DNA of 64,000 nt from Photobacterium phosphoreum (lineage in GTDB: Bacteria; Pseudomonadota; Gammaproteobacteria; Enterobacterales; Vibrionaceae): the NCBI RefSeq assembly GCF_002954725.1, contig NZ_MSCQ01000002.1, positions 1,124,785 to 1,188,784 on the forward strand, in the 5' to 3' direction. A program made the translations under genes and the position numbers. The notes under the pieces are model-generated. The model did no database searches. It was not told the origin of the DNA and worked only from the letters and a program-made list of their open reading frames with translations. Shown piece after piece: positions 56,639 through 64,000 of this stretch. Each line of letters starts with the position of its first letter. Positions within the stretch are counted from its first letter, which is position 1.

Positions 56639-57150
56639 GTTATTATCCGTCATCTCGGAAGAGAGGTACGAACTATCCGTGATCTATTCATTACGTATTT
56701 GAGCATTAAAGACGCCAGTGAACATGCGTTAAAACCCAACGAAAACAGTCATTCTAGGACACGTGGGAAGTAGATTCCCTATCTCGTTCGTAACCTCACT
56801 GTAGGGAATGACGGGTGGTTGTTCGTCACCTTGTTGTAGGGAATAGCGATGAATGTCGTTCGTACAATACTACAGGTAATAACGCGAGTTATTATCCGTC
56901 ATCTCGGAAGAGAGGTACGAACTATCCGTGATCTATTCATCACGTGTTTGAGCATTAAAGACACCAGTGAACATGCGTTAAAACCCAACGAAAACAGTCA
57001 TTCTACGACACGTGGGAAGTAGATTCCCTATCTCGTTCGTAACCTCACTGTAGGGAATGACGGGTGGTTGTTCGTCACCTTGTTGTAGGGAATGACGGGT
57101 GGTTGTTCGTCACCTTGTTGTAGGAATGACGGGGGTTGTTCGTCACCTTG
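56639..57150. repeat. Tandem intergenic repeat, two units of about 250 bases plus short units
   Basis: A segment starting ATTATCCGTCATCTCGG occurs at 56642 and again at 56891 (249 bases apart), and is almost identical for about 200 bases. The 3' part contains GGGAATGACGGGTGGTTGTT units, which are repeated again at 57052-57150. Related copies lie at 62415 and 62774. No gene is seen between 56398 and 57193. Confidence 0.85.
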
Positions 57151-57193
57151 CTGTCGAGAATGACACAAGGTTAGTTAATCACGAATCAAACAA

Positions 57194-57814
57194 CTACTTA
57201 TTAACCGCTAAATAGGCCCCTGCAGCAATCATAATGCTACCCGCTGTTTTGTTTAATCGTTGCTGTGCGATGGGTGTCTTAATTACTTTAGCTAATCGTG
57301 AAGCGCCATAAGCAACTAACATAATGGCTGACATCAAGGCAATGGATGACAAAACAGAAATTAGGATGATATCAGTGCTGTTTAAACGGGTTAAATCAAT
57401 AAACGTCGGTAAAAAGGAAACATAGAACAAAATGACTTTAGGATTAGAGGCTGAAATCAAAAAGCCATGACCAAAACTGGCTAAAGGTGTTTGTTGTGGC
57501 TGTTGTTCAGTATCTGACTGTTGGTTTTGTGATAAAGCCGTCAACATTTTATAACCAAGGTAAATTAAATAACCTGCGCCTAAATAACGAATAATCACAA
57601 AGATTTCTGACCAATTTTCAGCAATAGTCGCTAAGCCAAAGCAGGCTAACTGTAAGTAGAGTAAATCACTACAGACCATACCTAACGCCATCATTACGCA
57701 TTGACGAGGACCTTCAACCATCGCTTTAGCGAGAATAGCAAACACGCCAGGGCCAGGAGTAATTGCAAAGATGAAAATAGCACAAAAGAACGCGATTGCA
57801 GCTTCAAGTGACAT
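57194..57814 (-). CDS. LysE/RhtB-family amino acid exporter
   Basis: The 206-residue protein has five or six membrane helices. The family start ITPGPGVFAILAKAMVEGPRQC is near residue 18, and ASNPKVILFYVSFLP near residue 121. Members export lysine, threonine, homoserine or other amino acids; the substrate here is unknown. It is monocistronic, with its 3' end facing the repeat region. Confidence 0.9.
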   Translation of the reverse strand: MSLEAAIAFFCAIFIFAITPGPGVFAILAKAMVEGPRQCVMMALGMVCSDLLYLQLACFGLATIAENWSEIFVIIRYLGAGYLIYLGYKMLTALSQNQQSDTEQQPQQTPLASFGHGFLISASNPKVILFYVSFLPTFIDLTRLNSTDIILISVLSSIALMSAIMLVAYGASRLAKVIKTPIAQQRLNKTAGSIMIAAGAYLAVNK

Positions 57815-58136
57815 GATGTCATTCCGTTAAGTAAAATTTTTCAGAATGCTATCACGTGAGCAATATTTTGCCTTTTATTTTTTATGTTTATTAATATTAT
57901 TTGTAATATATTGTATTTAATGTGTTTTATATGCACTACAACTCTATAGTTATTGTCGTTAATAATGTTAATTGAATAATTAAAGTGCCATATTTTGCTT
58001 TTTAAATAGTCAAACGATAGATAAAGCATGGTCTTTTGTGACGTTTAGTTTCAGAATGTCGGGTTTATTGCATTAGCAAATGTTAAGAGCATCACTGCGT
58101 GGTTCTCTGTCTATAAGTCTTCAGAGGGAAAAGTTC
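57815..58136. other. Intergenic region between the LysE-type and deoxynucleoside kinase genes
   Basis: About 320 AT-rich bases hold the divergent promoters. AGAGGGAA at 58123-58130 is the ribosome binding site used to choose the kinase start. No other feature was seen; a frame at 57841-58029 is AT-rich and unlikely to be real. Confidence 0.4.
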
Positions 58137-58775
58137 TTGGATAAGCCCAAAATTATATGTGTAGAAGGTAATATCGGTGCCGGTAAATCGACATTACTCC
58201 CTCAATTAGCCGTAGCCTTAAATGCAACCGCCATTTTAGAACCAGTAGATTCTGATCCTGAATTTCAACATTTATTAGGTGAATTTACTCGTGATCCCTT
58301 TAACGTTGAGGCTCGCAGTAATTTTCAGTGCTACATCACGGCTCAGCGTGCTGAACTGTTGAATAATTTAGATCCTCAAGGTGTCTATATTATTGAGCGT
58401 TCTTTACTGAGTGATTTAGTTTTTACCCATGCTTGTATTGCCAATTACAACAGCACCGCTGAAGATATTGCCAAACACATGGCGTGCTACCAGCATTTGA
58501 TCAGTCAAATCAATCAATATCCAACCATTGATTATTGTATTTATTTAAAAACAGATCCTGAAGTGGCTTATAGTCGTATGCGTCAGCGTGGACGTGCAGA
58601 GGAAATGGGATTAGATCTGGGCTATATTAGTGATATTGATGCATTTCATGATGCTGTATTACCACAAGCATGTCGTAAGATGGGAACGACGTTAATTCAT
58701 ATTGATTGGAATACACCACTTGCGGTTGCTGATTTATTACCACAATTGAATGCTGCTGGTTTAGATATGAACTAA
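58137..58775 (+). CDS. Deoxynucleoside kinase (dAK/dGK/dNK family)
   Basis: The protein has 212 residues from the chosen TTG start. The P-loop GNIGAGKS is at residues 11-18, the substrate-site ERS motif is in YIIERSLLSD near residue 86 and the lid RQRGRAEE near residue 150. It phosphorylates a deoxynucleoside in salvage. The TTG at 58137 has AGAGGGAA seven bases upstream and puts the P-loop near the N terminus as usual. An ATG at 58080 adds 19 residues that do not look like the family. Substrate choice cannot be read from the sequence. Confidence 0.85.
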   Translation: MDKPKIICVEGNIGAGKSTLLPQLAVALNATAILEPVDSDPEFQHLLGEFTRDPFNVEARSNFQCYITAQRAELLNNLDPQGVYIIERSLLSDLVFTHACIANYNSTAEDIAKHMACYQHLISQINQYPTIDYCIYLKTDPEVAYSRMRQRGRAEEMGLDLGYISDIDAFHDAVLPQACRKMGTTLIHIDWNTPLAVADLLPQLNAAGLDMN

Positions 58776-58805
58776 TGTAACGGAGTAGTGATATAACACT
58801 AGAGA

Positions 58806-58838
58806 GGCTACAGTTAATGATTAACTGTAGCCTTTTTT
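58806..58838. terminator. Terminator between convergent kinase and potD genes
   Basis: The perfect 12-bp stem GGCTACAGTTAA/TTAACTGTAGCC has a three-base loop and is followed by six T on the plus strand. Confidence 0.92.
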
Positions 58839-58842
58839 GTGA

Positions 58843-59877
58843 TTAGCTTTTTAGCATCTGCCAATATTTTTGGTAAATATTAACTGCATCACCGACATCA
58901 TCAGTAAACTCGCCATTATTGACTTGCTCGTCTGTCGGGAAAATCATCGGGTCATTTTGTAATTCAGCTGGTAAAAACTGTTTGGCTTGTTTGTTTGGTG
59001 CAGGGAAACCTAGCTCTTCAACAATTTTTGCCTGATTTTCAGGTCGCATAAAGAAATCAATAAATTTGAATGCGAGATCTTTATTTTCACTGCCTTTTGG
59101 CACAATAAAGTTATCCATCCATAAAATAGCGCCTTCGGTTGGATAGACAAACTTAAGCTCTGGCATCTCTTTTTTCGCCATAAAAGCGTTACCATTCCAT
59201 TGCATACCCACCATTGCTTCTCCTGTTACATAAGGAACATGGGGTGCATCTGAATTATAAACCACGATATTTTGGCGTAACTGAAGTAATTTTTCGTAAG
59301 CTTGCTTAATCTCTGTTTCACTGGTGCTGTTTATGCTATCGCCTTGTGCGCGTAGTGCCATACCAAACACATCTCGAACATCATCAAGTAACATGACTTG
59401 TTGTTCAAAATTTTTGTTCCATAGATCATTCCAACTTGTTACCTGATCATGAGTGATCACTTCGGCATTGTAGCTGATCCCAGTTAAACCCCATACATAA
59501 GGTAAAGAGTAATCATTATTAGGATCAAAAGGTTGTTTCATTAGACCAGGATAGACGTCATTTAAGTGATGCATTTTGCTTTTATCTATCTTTGCAAGCA
59601 TGCCTTCACGAGCCATTTTTTCAATAAAATATGTAGAAGCAAATGCGACATCATAACCTTTGCTATCGAGTAGCTTCAGTTTGGTGTACATCGACTCATT
59701 ATTATCAAACGTAGAGTAGTTGACAGTAACATCATATTCTTTTTCAAAGGCTTTGATTACATCTGTTGGCATATATTCTGCCCAGTTGTAAACGTTAAGC
59801 ACGTCATTTGCTGCCGAAACATTAAATGCTGAAAGTGCGAATGCTAGTGTGGTCACCCCTTTAAATATCTTATTCAT
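58843..59877 (-). CDS. potD: Periplasmic spermidine/putrescine-binding protein
   Basis: The 344-residue protein has a signal peptide (residues 1-22, ending SAA). The PotD/PotF features are VYNWAEYMP near residue 29, YDVAFASTYFIEKM near residue 74 and a C-terminal IYQKYWQMLK. It delivers polyamines to an ABC transporter; potABC genes are not adjacent. A putrescine-degrading oxidase gene is divergent from it, which fits a polyamine role. Confidence 0.92.
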   Translation of the reverse strand: MNKIFKGVTTLAFALSAFNVSAANDVLNVYNWAEYMPTDVIKAFEKEYDVTVNYSTFDNNESMYTKLKLLDSKGYDVAFASTYFIEKMAREGMLAKIDKSKMHHLNDVYPGLMKQPFDPNNDYSLPYVWGLTGISYNAEVITHDQVTSWNDLWNKNFEQQVMLLDDVRDVFGMALRAQGDSINSTSETEIKQAYEKLLQLRQNIVVYNSDAPHVPYVTGEAMVGMQWNGNAFMAKKEMPELKFVYPTEGAILWMDNFIVPKGSENKDLAFKFIDFFMRPENQAKIVEELGFPAPNKQAKQFLPAELQNDPMIFPTDEQVNNGEFTDDVGDAVNIYQKYWQMLKS

Positions 59878-59966
59878 ATTATTAATTCCTAAATTGACCA
59901 GGTAAGTCAGATCTGAGCGCGGATATTAGAGATAACTTTATTTGTGTCAAAAACTATCATGTTAAA

Positions 59967-59984
59967 TTATGAACTAGATCACAG
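59967..59984. promoter_or_regulatory. CRP-like site in the potD/puuB-like divergent promoter region
   Basis: TATGA-N6-TCACA (59968-59983) matches the CRP consensus TGTGA-N6-TCACA at nine of ten positions. It lies between the two divergent starts, about 80-90 bases from each. Confidence 0.45.
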
Positions 59985-60065
59985 TAATAAATCGCTTGTG
60001 AAGGCGTGAAAGTCGTGACATTATCCGCGCGATTTTTAACCTGTATTTTTTTGTGGGCAATTGGA

Positions 60066-61346
60066 ATGTCAATCAGCAGTCAATATATCGATAGTTACTA
60101 CCAAGCAACCGTGAATGCGTTACCTGAACAACCACTACTTGATCAAGCGATTGAAGCTGATGTATGTATCATTGGTGGCGGGATGACGGGGTTAAATGCC
60201 GCGATTGAATTGCGTCAAAAAGGGTTCTCGGTTGTGGTGCTTGAATCACAACGTTTAGCATGGGGTGGATCTGGTCGTAATGGCGGTCAATGTTTAGTAG
60301 GTTATTGCCTAGGGTTACGTGAAGTTGATGAAACGTACGGACCTGAGTGGGGCAAACAACTGTGGGATCTGTCTTGCGAGGCGATTGATATTGCTCGTGA
60401 TCGAATTGAGAAATTCAATATTGACTGTGATTTTCAACAAGGCTATATCGAATTAGCATTGAAGAAAAGCCAAGAAACAGAGCTAAAGTCTTGGTATGAC
60501 CTTAAACAGGGTCGTTATGATTATCCAAGTGCTAGCTGGTGGGATAAAGACAAGGTTCAACAAGTTGCACATACTGAACGTTATTTAGGTGGATTGTACG
60601 ATTCAAACAGTGCCCACATGCACCCATTGAATTATACTTTAGGTCTAGCACAAGCAGCACTAGACTTAGGCGCGACTATTTTTGAAAATACGCCTGCGGT
60701 GAAACTTGATAAAGGCAACCCGCATATTATCCATACTCCAAAAGGTCAGGTTAAAGCGAAGCAAGTTTTATTAGCTTGTAATGCATACCTTGATGGGTTA
60801 CACCGTAAAGCACAAAGTGTTGTATTACCGGTTGTGTCATACATTGGTGTTACTGAACAACTTGGTGATCGTCAACCTATCAGTAATATGATGGCAATGT
60901 CAGATTTAAATAACAGCCTTGATTATTACCGCCCAACCCCCGATGGTCGTATTCTGTTTGGTGGTGTTAATCACCCATTTAATGGTGAATACAGCGATTC
61001 AAGTGAGCGTCTACGCCAGCGAATGATCACCGTATTCCCACAGCTTGCTGATGTGAAAATGGAATATCATTGGGGTGGATTGTTTGCGGTAACGCGCTCT
61101 TACATGCCACAAATTGATCATTTAGGTAATGATATTTATGTTGCCCATGGTTACACCGGTCATGGTGTTGGATTGACCAATATTGCAGGTAAAGTGGTTG
61201 CCGAGGCTATGGCGGGTACTGCTGAACGCTTTGATGTATTTGCTAAAATTAAGCATGGTTGGATTCCAACCCCTGAAGTTTTACGTAAACCAGCACTAGC
61301 AATGGCTATCTGGAAAGCACGTTTAGAAGATTCACTAGGTAAATGA
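60066..61346 (+). CDS. puuB: FAD-dependent gamma-glutamylputrescine oxidase-like enzyme
   Basis: From the ATG at 60066 the protein has 426 residues, the same length as E. coli PuuB as I recall it. The FAD motif is CIIGGGMTGLNAA near residue 35, followed by WGGSGRNGGQ and the C-terminal AHGYTGHGVGLTNIAGK. It would oxidise gamma-glutamylputrescine or a related amine. A GTG at 60006 extends the frame by 20 mostly hydrophobic residues; the shorter start aligns better with PuuB. No puuA, puuC or puuD lies near. Confidence 0.82.
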   Translation: MSISSQYIDSYYQATVNALPEQPLLDQAIEADVCIIGGGMTGLNAAIELRQKGFSVVVLESQRLAWGGSGRNGGQCLVGYCLGLREVDETYGPEWGKQLWDLSCEAIDIARDRIEKFNIDCDFQQGYIELALKKSQETELKSWYDLKQGRYDYPSASWWDKDKVQQVAHTERYLGGLYDSNSAHMHPLNYTLGLAQAALDLGATIFENTPAVKLDKGNPHIIHTPKGQVKAKQVLLACNAYLDGLHRKAQSVVLPVVSYIGVTEQLGDRQPISNMMAMSDLNNSLDYYRPTPDGRILFGGVNHPFNGEYSDSSERLRQRMITVFPQLADVKMEYHWGGLFAVTRSYMPQIDHLGNDIYVAHGYTGHGVGLTNIAGKVVAEAMAGTAERFDVFAKIKHGWIPTPEVLRKPALAMAIWKARLEDSLGK

Positions 61347-61450
61347 TTAAAAATTATTTGCAATAAAATACAAAAAAGTAAGTTTATTTGCTATCTTGGT
61401 GGGGTTAAGAGTGAATTATTTGCTTATTTAAACCTATCTGAGAGAGCCTT

Positions 61451-61798
61451 ATGATCGAGCGTCAAGAAACGAAAGCCCGTATGAGTCGTGTTGTTAAGTA
61501 CAATGGTACCATTTATCTTTGTGGTCAAGTTTGTGCTGATGCAACCAAAGATATTACTGAGCAGACACAGACGATGCTTGATAAAGTTGAAACGCTGCTT
61601 GAACAAGCCGGCAGTGATAAACAACATATGTTATCTGCAACTATTTATATCAAAGATATGAGTCTGTTTGCCGAAATGAATGCCGTATGGGATAACTGGG
61701 TTCCTGAGGGTTATGCCCCTGCACGAGCTTGTGTTGAAGCCAGTATGGCACGTGATGTTTTATTGGTTGAAATCTCGGTGATTGCAGCTGAAAAATAA
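61451..61798 (+). CDS. RidA-family protein
   Basis: The 115-residue protein matches the RidA/YjgF/UK114 fold, with YLCGQVCAD near residue 23, [18 protein letters not shown] near residue 41 and the Arg-containing [13 protein letters not shown] near residue 89. These proteins hydrolyse reactive imines made by amine oxidases and PLP enzymes. It lies 104 bases after the PuuB-like gene and ends in a terminator. Removal of an imine formed by that oxidase is plausible. Confidence 0.9.
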   Translation: MIERQETKARMSRVVKYNGTIYLCGQVCADATKDITEQTQTMLDKVETLLEQAGSDKQHMLSATIYIKDMSLFAEMNAVWDNWVPEGYAPARACVEASMARDVLLVEISVIAAEK

Positions 61799-61825
61799 AA
61801 TAAACACTTATTTGTAATTCTCAAA

Positions 61826-61850
61826 GGCCGACAGTTTGTCGGCTTTTTTG
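61826..61850 (+). terminator. Intrinsic terminator after the RidA-family gene
   Basis: The stem GCCGACA/TGTCGGC has a short loop and is followed by six T. Confidence 0.9.
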
Positions 61851-61961
61851 TGTTCAAATAAACGATAAAGTATCACAATGGTGCAAAAAACAAGCGGTTG
61901 ATATTTTTAATTAAATTTTAGCTTTACAGCATCAGTTAACCTCGCTATCATGCGCGGCATT

Positions 61962-62052
61962 GGAGAGATGGCTGAGCGGTTGAAAGCACTGGTCTTGAAA
62001 ACCAGCATACGTTTATAGCGTATCTAGGGTTCAAATCCCTATCTCTCCGCCA
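61962..62052 (+). tRNA. tRNA-Ser (anticodon TGA), copy 2
   Basis: It is identical in sequence to the copy at 56191-56281, including the anticodon TGA, the long variable arm and the CCA end. The leader base tract GGCATT just before it is also shared. Confidence 0.97.
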
Positions 62053-62092
62053 CATTCTAGAAATTTGATTTAATCGAGTTTCATACAGAATT

Positions 62093-62169
62093 GGAGCGGT
62101 AGTTCAGTTGGTTAGAATACCGGCCTGTCACGCCGGGGGTCGCGGGTTCGAGTCCCGTCCGCTCCGCCA
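62093..62169 (+). tRNA. tRNA-Asp (anticodon GTC), copy 2
   Basis: It is identical to the copy at 56321-56397. The 40-base spacer from tRNA-Ser matches copy 1 except for an inserted A and one substitution. Confidence 0.98.
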
Positions 62170-62177
62170 ACACAACG

Positions 62178-62208
62178 AAGCCTCGTCAGAAATGACGAGG
62201 CTTTTTTG
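62178..62208 (+). terminator. Intrinsic terminator of tRNA cassette 2
   Basis: AAGCCTCGTCA and TGACGAGGCTT form a perfect stem with a GAAA loop, followed by six T. Confidence 0.93.
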
Positions 62209-62273
62209 CGTCTGGAATTTAAAAATCTGGATTAAATGTTAGATACGATAAGTGATGGCATAAGTGTGAATAA

Positions 62274-62376
62274 TCAGCCTGTCACGCTTGGGCGCGCGCT
62301 GATTTTCGGAATGGCAAGTCCCGTCCGCTTCACAACACAACGAAGCCTCGTCAGAAATGTGAGGATTTTTTGCGTC
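62274..62376 (+). repeat. Decayed tRNA-Asp 3' part with terminator, relic 2
   Basis: GCCTGTCACGCTTGGG, then AAGTCCCGTCCGCTTC, ACACAACGAAGCCTCGTCAG and a terminator-like tail repeat the order seen in relic 1. The right arm (GAGGATT) no longer matches the changed left arm (AAGCCTC) perfectly. Confidence 0.8.
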
Positions 62377-62414
62377 TATTTTATGGCTATTTTTTACAAT
62401 AAATATCCGCAGGT

Positions 62415-62600
62415 TATGATCCGTCATCTCGGAAGGAAGGCACGAACTATCCGTGATCTATTCACCCCGTGTTTGAGCATTAAAGACAGCAATGAACATT
62501 CGCTAAAACATCAATGAGAAGAGTTACTCTACAACACGTGGAAGGTAGATTCCCTATCTCGCTCGTAACCTCGCTGTAGGGAATGACGCGGGGTTAGCTT
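62415..62600. repeat. Intergenic repeat unit, third copy
   Basis: The unit begins GATCCGTCATCTCGGAAGG and continues through CGAACTATCCGTGATCTATT and GTAGATTCCCTATCTCG to GTAGGGAATGACGCGG. It is related to the units at 56642 and 56891. Confidence 0.8.
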
Positions 62601-62639
62601 GTCATCTAGCTGTAAGTGATGAATGTAGTTGATATAAGT

Positions 62640-62735
62640 TTGTCACGCTGGGGCGCGCTGATTTTCGGAATGGCAAGTCCCGTCCGCTTCACAACACAAC
62701 GAATCCTCGTCAGAAATGTGAGGATTTTTTGCGTC
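62640..62735 (+). repeat. Decayed tRNA-Asp 3' part with terminator, relic 3
   Basis: GTCACGCTGGGGCGCGCTGA, AAGTCCCGTCCGCTTC and the AATCCTCGTCAG/GTGAGGATTTTTT terminator repeat relic 2. It starts 366 bases after relic 2, so the relic plus the following repeat form a compound tandem unit. Confidence 0.8.
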
Positions 62736-62773
62736 TCTTTTATGGCTATTTTTTACAGTGAATATCCGCAGGC

Positions 62774-62960
62774 TATTATCCGTCATCTCGAAAGGGAGGG
62801 ACGAACTATCCGTGATCTATTCACCACGTGTTTGAGCATTAAAGACAGCAATGAACATCCACTAAAACATCAATGAGCATAGTTACTCTACAATACGTGG
62901 AAGGTAGATTCCCTATCTTGCTCGTAACCTCGCTGTAGGGAATGACGCGGGATTAGCTTG
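62774..62960. repeat. Intergenic repeat unit, fourth copy
   Basis: It begins ATTATCCGTCATCTCGAAAG and is almost identical to the third copy, 359 bases further on. Confidence 0.8.
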
Positions 62961-62995
62961 TTATCTAGCTGTAAGTAATGAATGTAGTTGGTATA

Positions 62996-63028
62996 AGTTT
63001 GTCACGCTGGGGGGCGCGCTATTTTTGG
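62996..63028 (+). repeat. Partial tRNA-Asp relic 4
   Basis: TTTGTCACGCTGGGGGGCGC and a few further bases match the start of relics 2 and 3, and then the repeat breaks off. The rest of the gene-free stretch, up to 63241, is AT-rich and should contain the promoter of the DUF1919 gene. Confidence 0.7.
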
Positions 63029-63241
63029 GATTAATAATAATAATTGATATAAGCAATTAGTTGTCTTGGTATATATAAAAATCAATTAAATTTCCATACT
63101 AATGTATAAATTTTACTTATGTTATTTATTTGTTTTATCTGCTTGTAACTTATATAATGTGCAAAATTCCAAATTTATTATTAGAGTGAGTATTAAATAA
63201 TATCACTTATATAGTCTAATTATGTTTTAAAGGTTTAATTG

Positions 63242-63886
63242 ATGATTCAACGCATTATATCTTATGTATATAAAAGAACATTATATAAAGTTTATCGTTC
63301 TCATGTTAATAAGAAATTACAAGCAAGATTAAAGAATAAAAATTTCAGCCTGATCTCTAATAACTGTATCGGTGGTCTAACTTGCAGTGATTTAGCTCAA
63401 CCTTTTAATTCACCTACCGTAGGTTGTTTTTTCTATTCAGATTGTTATCTGAAATTTTGTGAAAACCTTAAATACTATTTATCATTAGAATTAGAACAAG
63501 CGACAAGCTCTAAGTATATTGATTCTTATCCTTATATTTTGGGTAAGTTAGGGGATATTGAAATTCACTTTATTCATGACTCATCATTTGCCGAAGTAAA
63601 AGATAAATGGGAACGAAGAAAAAAACGCGTTGATTTTAATAACTTATTTTTTGTTATGTCTGATCGTGATATTTGTGATGAAGGCGATATTGAGCGTTTC
63701 TTACGTTTAGATGATGGTAAATCAGTGTTCTTCGGTGCTCGTAAGCGTTCTAATTTGGATAATTTTGTTCATTGTTATAATGAAAAAGATGAAATAACAA
63801 CGCAATTTTTTGCGATGTATCGTGTTCATGAGAAATATTTTGATATGGTTGAATGGCTTAATAGTAAGCAGATTAAAACATATTAA
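63242..63886 (+). CDS. DUF1919 family protein (polysaccharide biosynthesis-associated)
   Basis: The 214-residue protein matches the DUF1919 layout as I recall it: FSLISNNCIGGLTCSDL near residue 35, TVGCFFYSDCYLKFCENL near residue 60 and YILGKLGDIEIHFIHDSS near residue 98, then NLFFVMSDRDICDE and SVFFGAR. Members occur in capsule and exopolysaccharide clusters, but the reaction is unknown. The ATG at 63242 follows AAAGG; a TTG one codon earlier is possible. A 12-bp dyad follows the stop. Confidence 0.8.
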   Translation: MIQRIISYVYKRTLYKVYRSHVNKKLQARLKNKNFSLISNNCIGGLTCSDLAQPFNSPTVGCFFYSDCYLKFCENLKYYLSLELEQATSSKYIDSYPYILGKLGDIEIHFIHDSSFAEVKDKWERRKKRVDFNNLFFVMSDRDICDEGDIERFLRLDDGKSVFFGARKRSNLDNFVHCYNEKDEITTQFFAMYRVHEKYFDMVEWLNSKQIKTY

Positions 63887-63893
63887 TCGTTAA

Positions 63894-63941
63894 ATGAATG
63901 ATACTGATTAAAGAAAACGATCTTGAATTAGTATCATTCAT
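63894..63941. repeat. 12-bp perfect inverted repeat after the DUF1919 gene
   Basis: ATGAATGATACT (63894-63905) and AGTATCATTCAT (63930-63941) are perfect complements with a 24-base loop. There is no T tract, so a terminator role is uncertain. Confidence 0.6.
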
Positions 63942-64000
63942 GAATATGCAATTAAGCGCTATGATGTTTTCTCTTACCTTCTGTTGTTAAGCGAGCATTA

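Noticed and set aside
56639..57150. Possible CRISPR array
   Set aside because: Repeat units are about 250 bases or irregular short pieces, with no short constant repeat and unique spacers, and no cas genes.
57841..58029. Open frame of 62 residues (minus strand) and a similar one at 54023-54208
   Set aside because: Both are AT-rich chance frames full of Ile, Asn, Lys and Tyr, without ribosome binding sites, lying in promoter regions.
62236..62876. Two open frames of 86-93 residues sharing an ALIFGMASPVRFTTQR-type sequence (and a third at 56473-56682)
   Set aside because: They are translations of the tRNA-Asp relic and its terminator; the similarity follows from the DNA repeat, and there is no ribosome binding site.

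Overview
This window is AT-rich DNA from a marine gammaproteobacterium of the Vibrionaceae, most like Photobacterium. The grounds are a VF530-type small protein, an RbsR/RbsD ribose locus, an aryl polyene cluster, tRNA-Ser/tRNA-Asp cassettes with Vibrionaceae-style decayed repeats, and a complete atp operon next to trpS rather than in the usual gid/glmS context. Photobacterium profundum is known to carry a second F-ATPase operon on its small chromosome, so this may be chromosome II or equivalent. The placement is inference. I saw no transposase, prophage, CRISPR array or rRNA.

Layout. (1) 1-11481: the left part of an aryl polyene (APE) cluster. An eleven-gene minus-strand operon runs from a ketosynthase-like chain-length factor through an acyltransferase, two ACPs, a membrane protein, an acyl-ACP ligase, a dehydratase, a GT2-acyltransferase fusion, an aromatic ammonia lyase and a thioesterase to a truncated LolA. 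A divergent plus-strand pair encodes a methyltransferase and a halogenase-like flavoenzyme. (2) 11561-12900: VF530 and a protein of four zinc-ribbon-like repeats. (3) 13501-20405: atpIBEFHAGDC. (4) 20637-22257: a divergent TrpRS with a possible translated leader, and a GntR fragment. (5) 22702-26063: a trimeric autotransporter and an MFS transporter. (6) 26309-31035: Kup with a shortened KdpD and KdpE, then a TatE-like protein. (7) 31105-31632: a MerR/CueR-like promoter in front of two small proteins. (8) 31897-39076: malic enzyme, a 16-copy octamer repeat touching an RbsR operator, and a ribose operon (rbsD, FucP-type permease, epimerase, rbsK, rbsR).

(9) 39274-51691: a region that reads as a glycosaminoglycan locus, probably for chondroitin sulfate. 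It has an esterase, SemiSWEET, PL8 lyase, sulfatase-maturing radical SAM enzyme, sulfatase, DUF2264 protein, tagatose-bisphosphate aldolase, KDG kinase, KDPG aldolase and a DJ-1 protein. The lyase cuts the polymer, the sulfatase removes sulfate, uronate flows through KDG and KDPG, and GalNAc probably flows through tagatose-1,6-bisphosphate. (10) 51806-56025: a secreted small protein, a DJ-1/PfpI protein, a YebC-family protein, an IclR regulator and a HutG-like ureohydrolase. (11) 56191-62169: two near-identical tRNA-Ser/tRNA-Asp cassettes bracketing LysE, a deoxynucleoside kinase, PotD, PuuB-like and RidA genes. Decayed tRNA-Asp-derived repeats follow both cassettes. (12) 63242-63886: a DUF1919 protein.

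Many starts were moved from the longest reading frame to an internal ATG, GTG or TTG with a better ribosome binding site. All functional calls are by sequence recognition without database searches.
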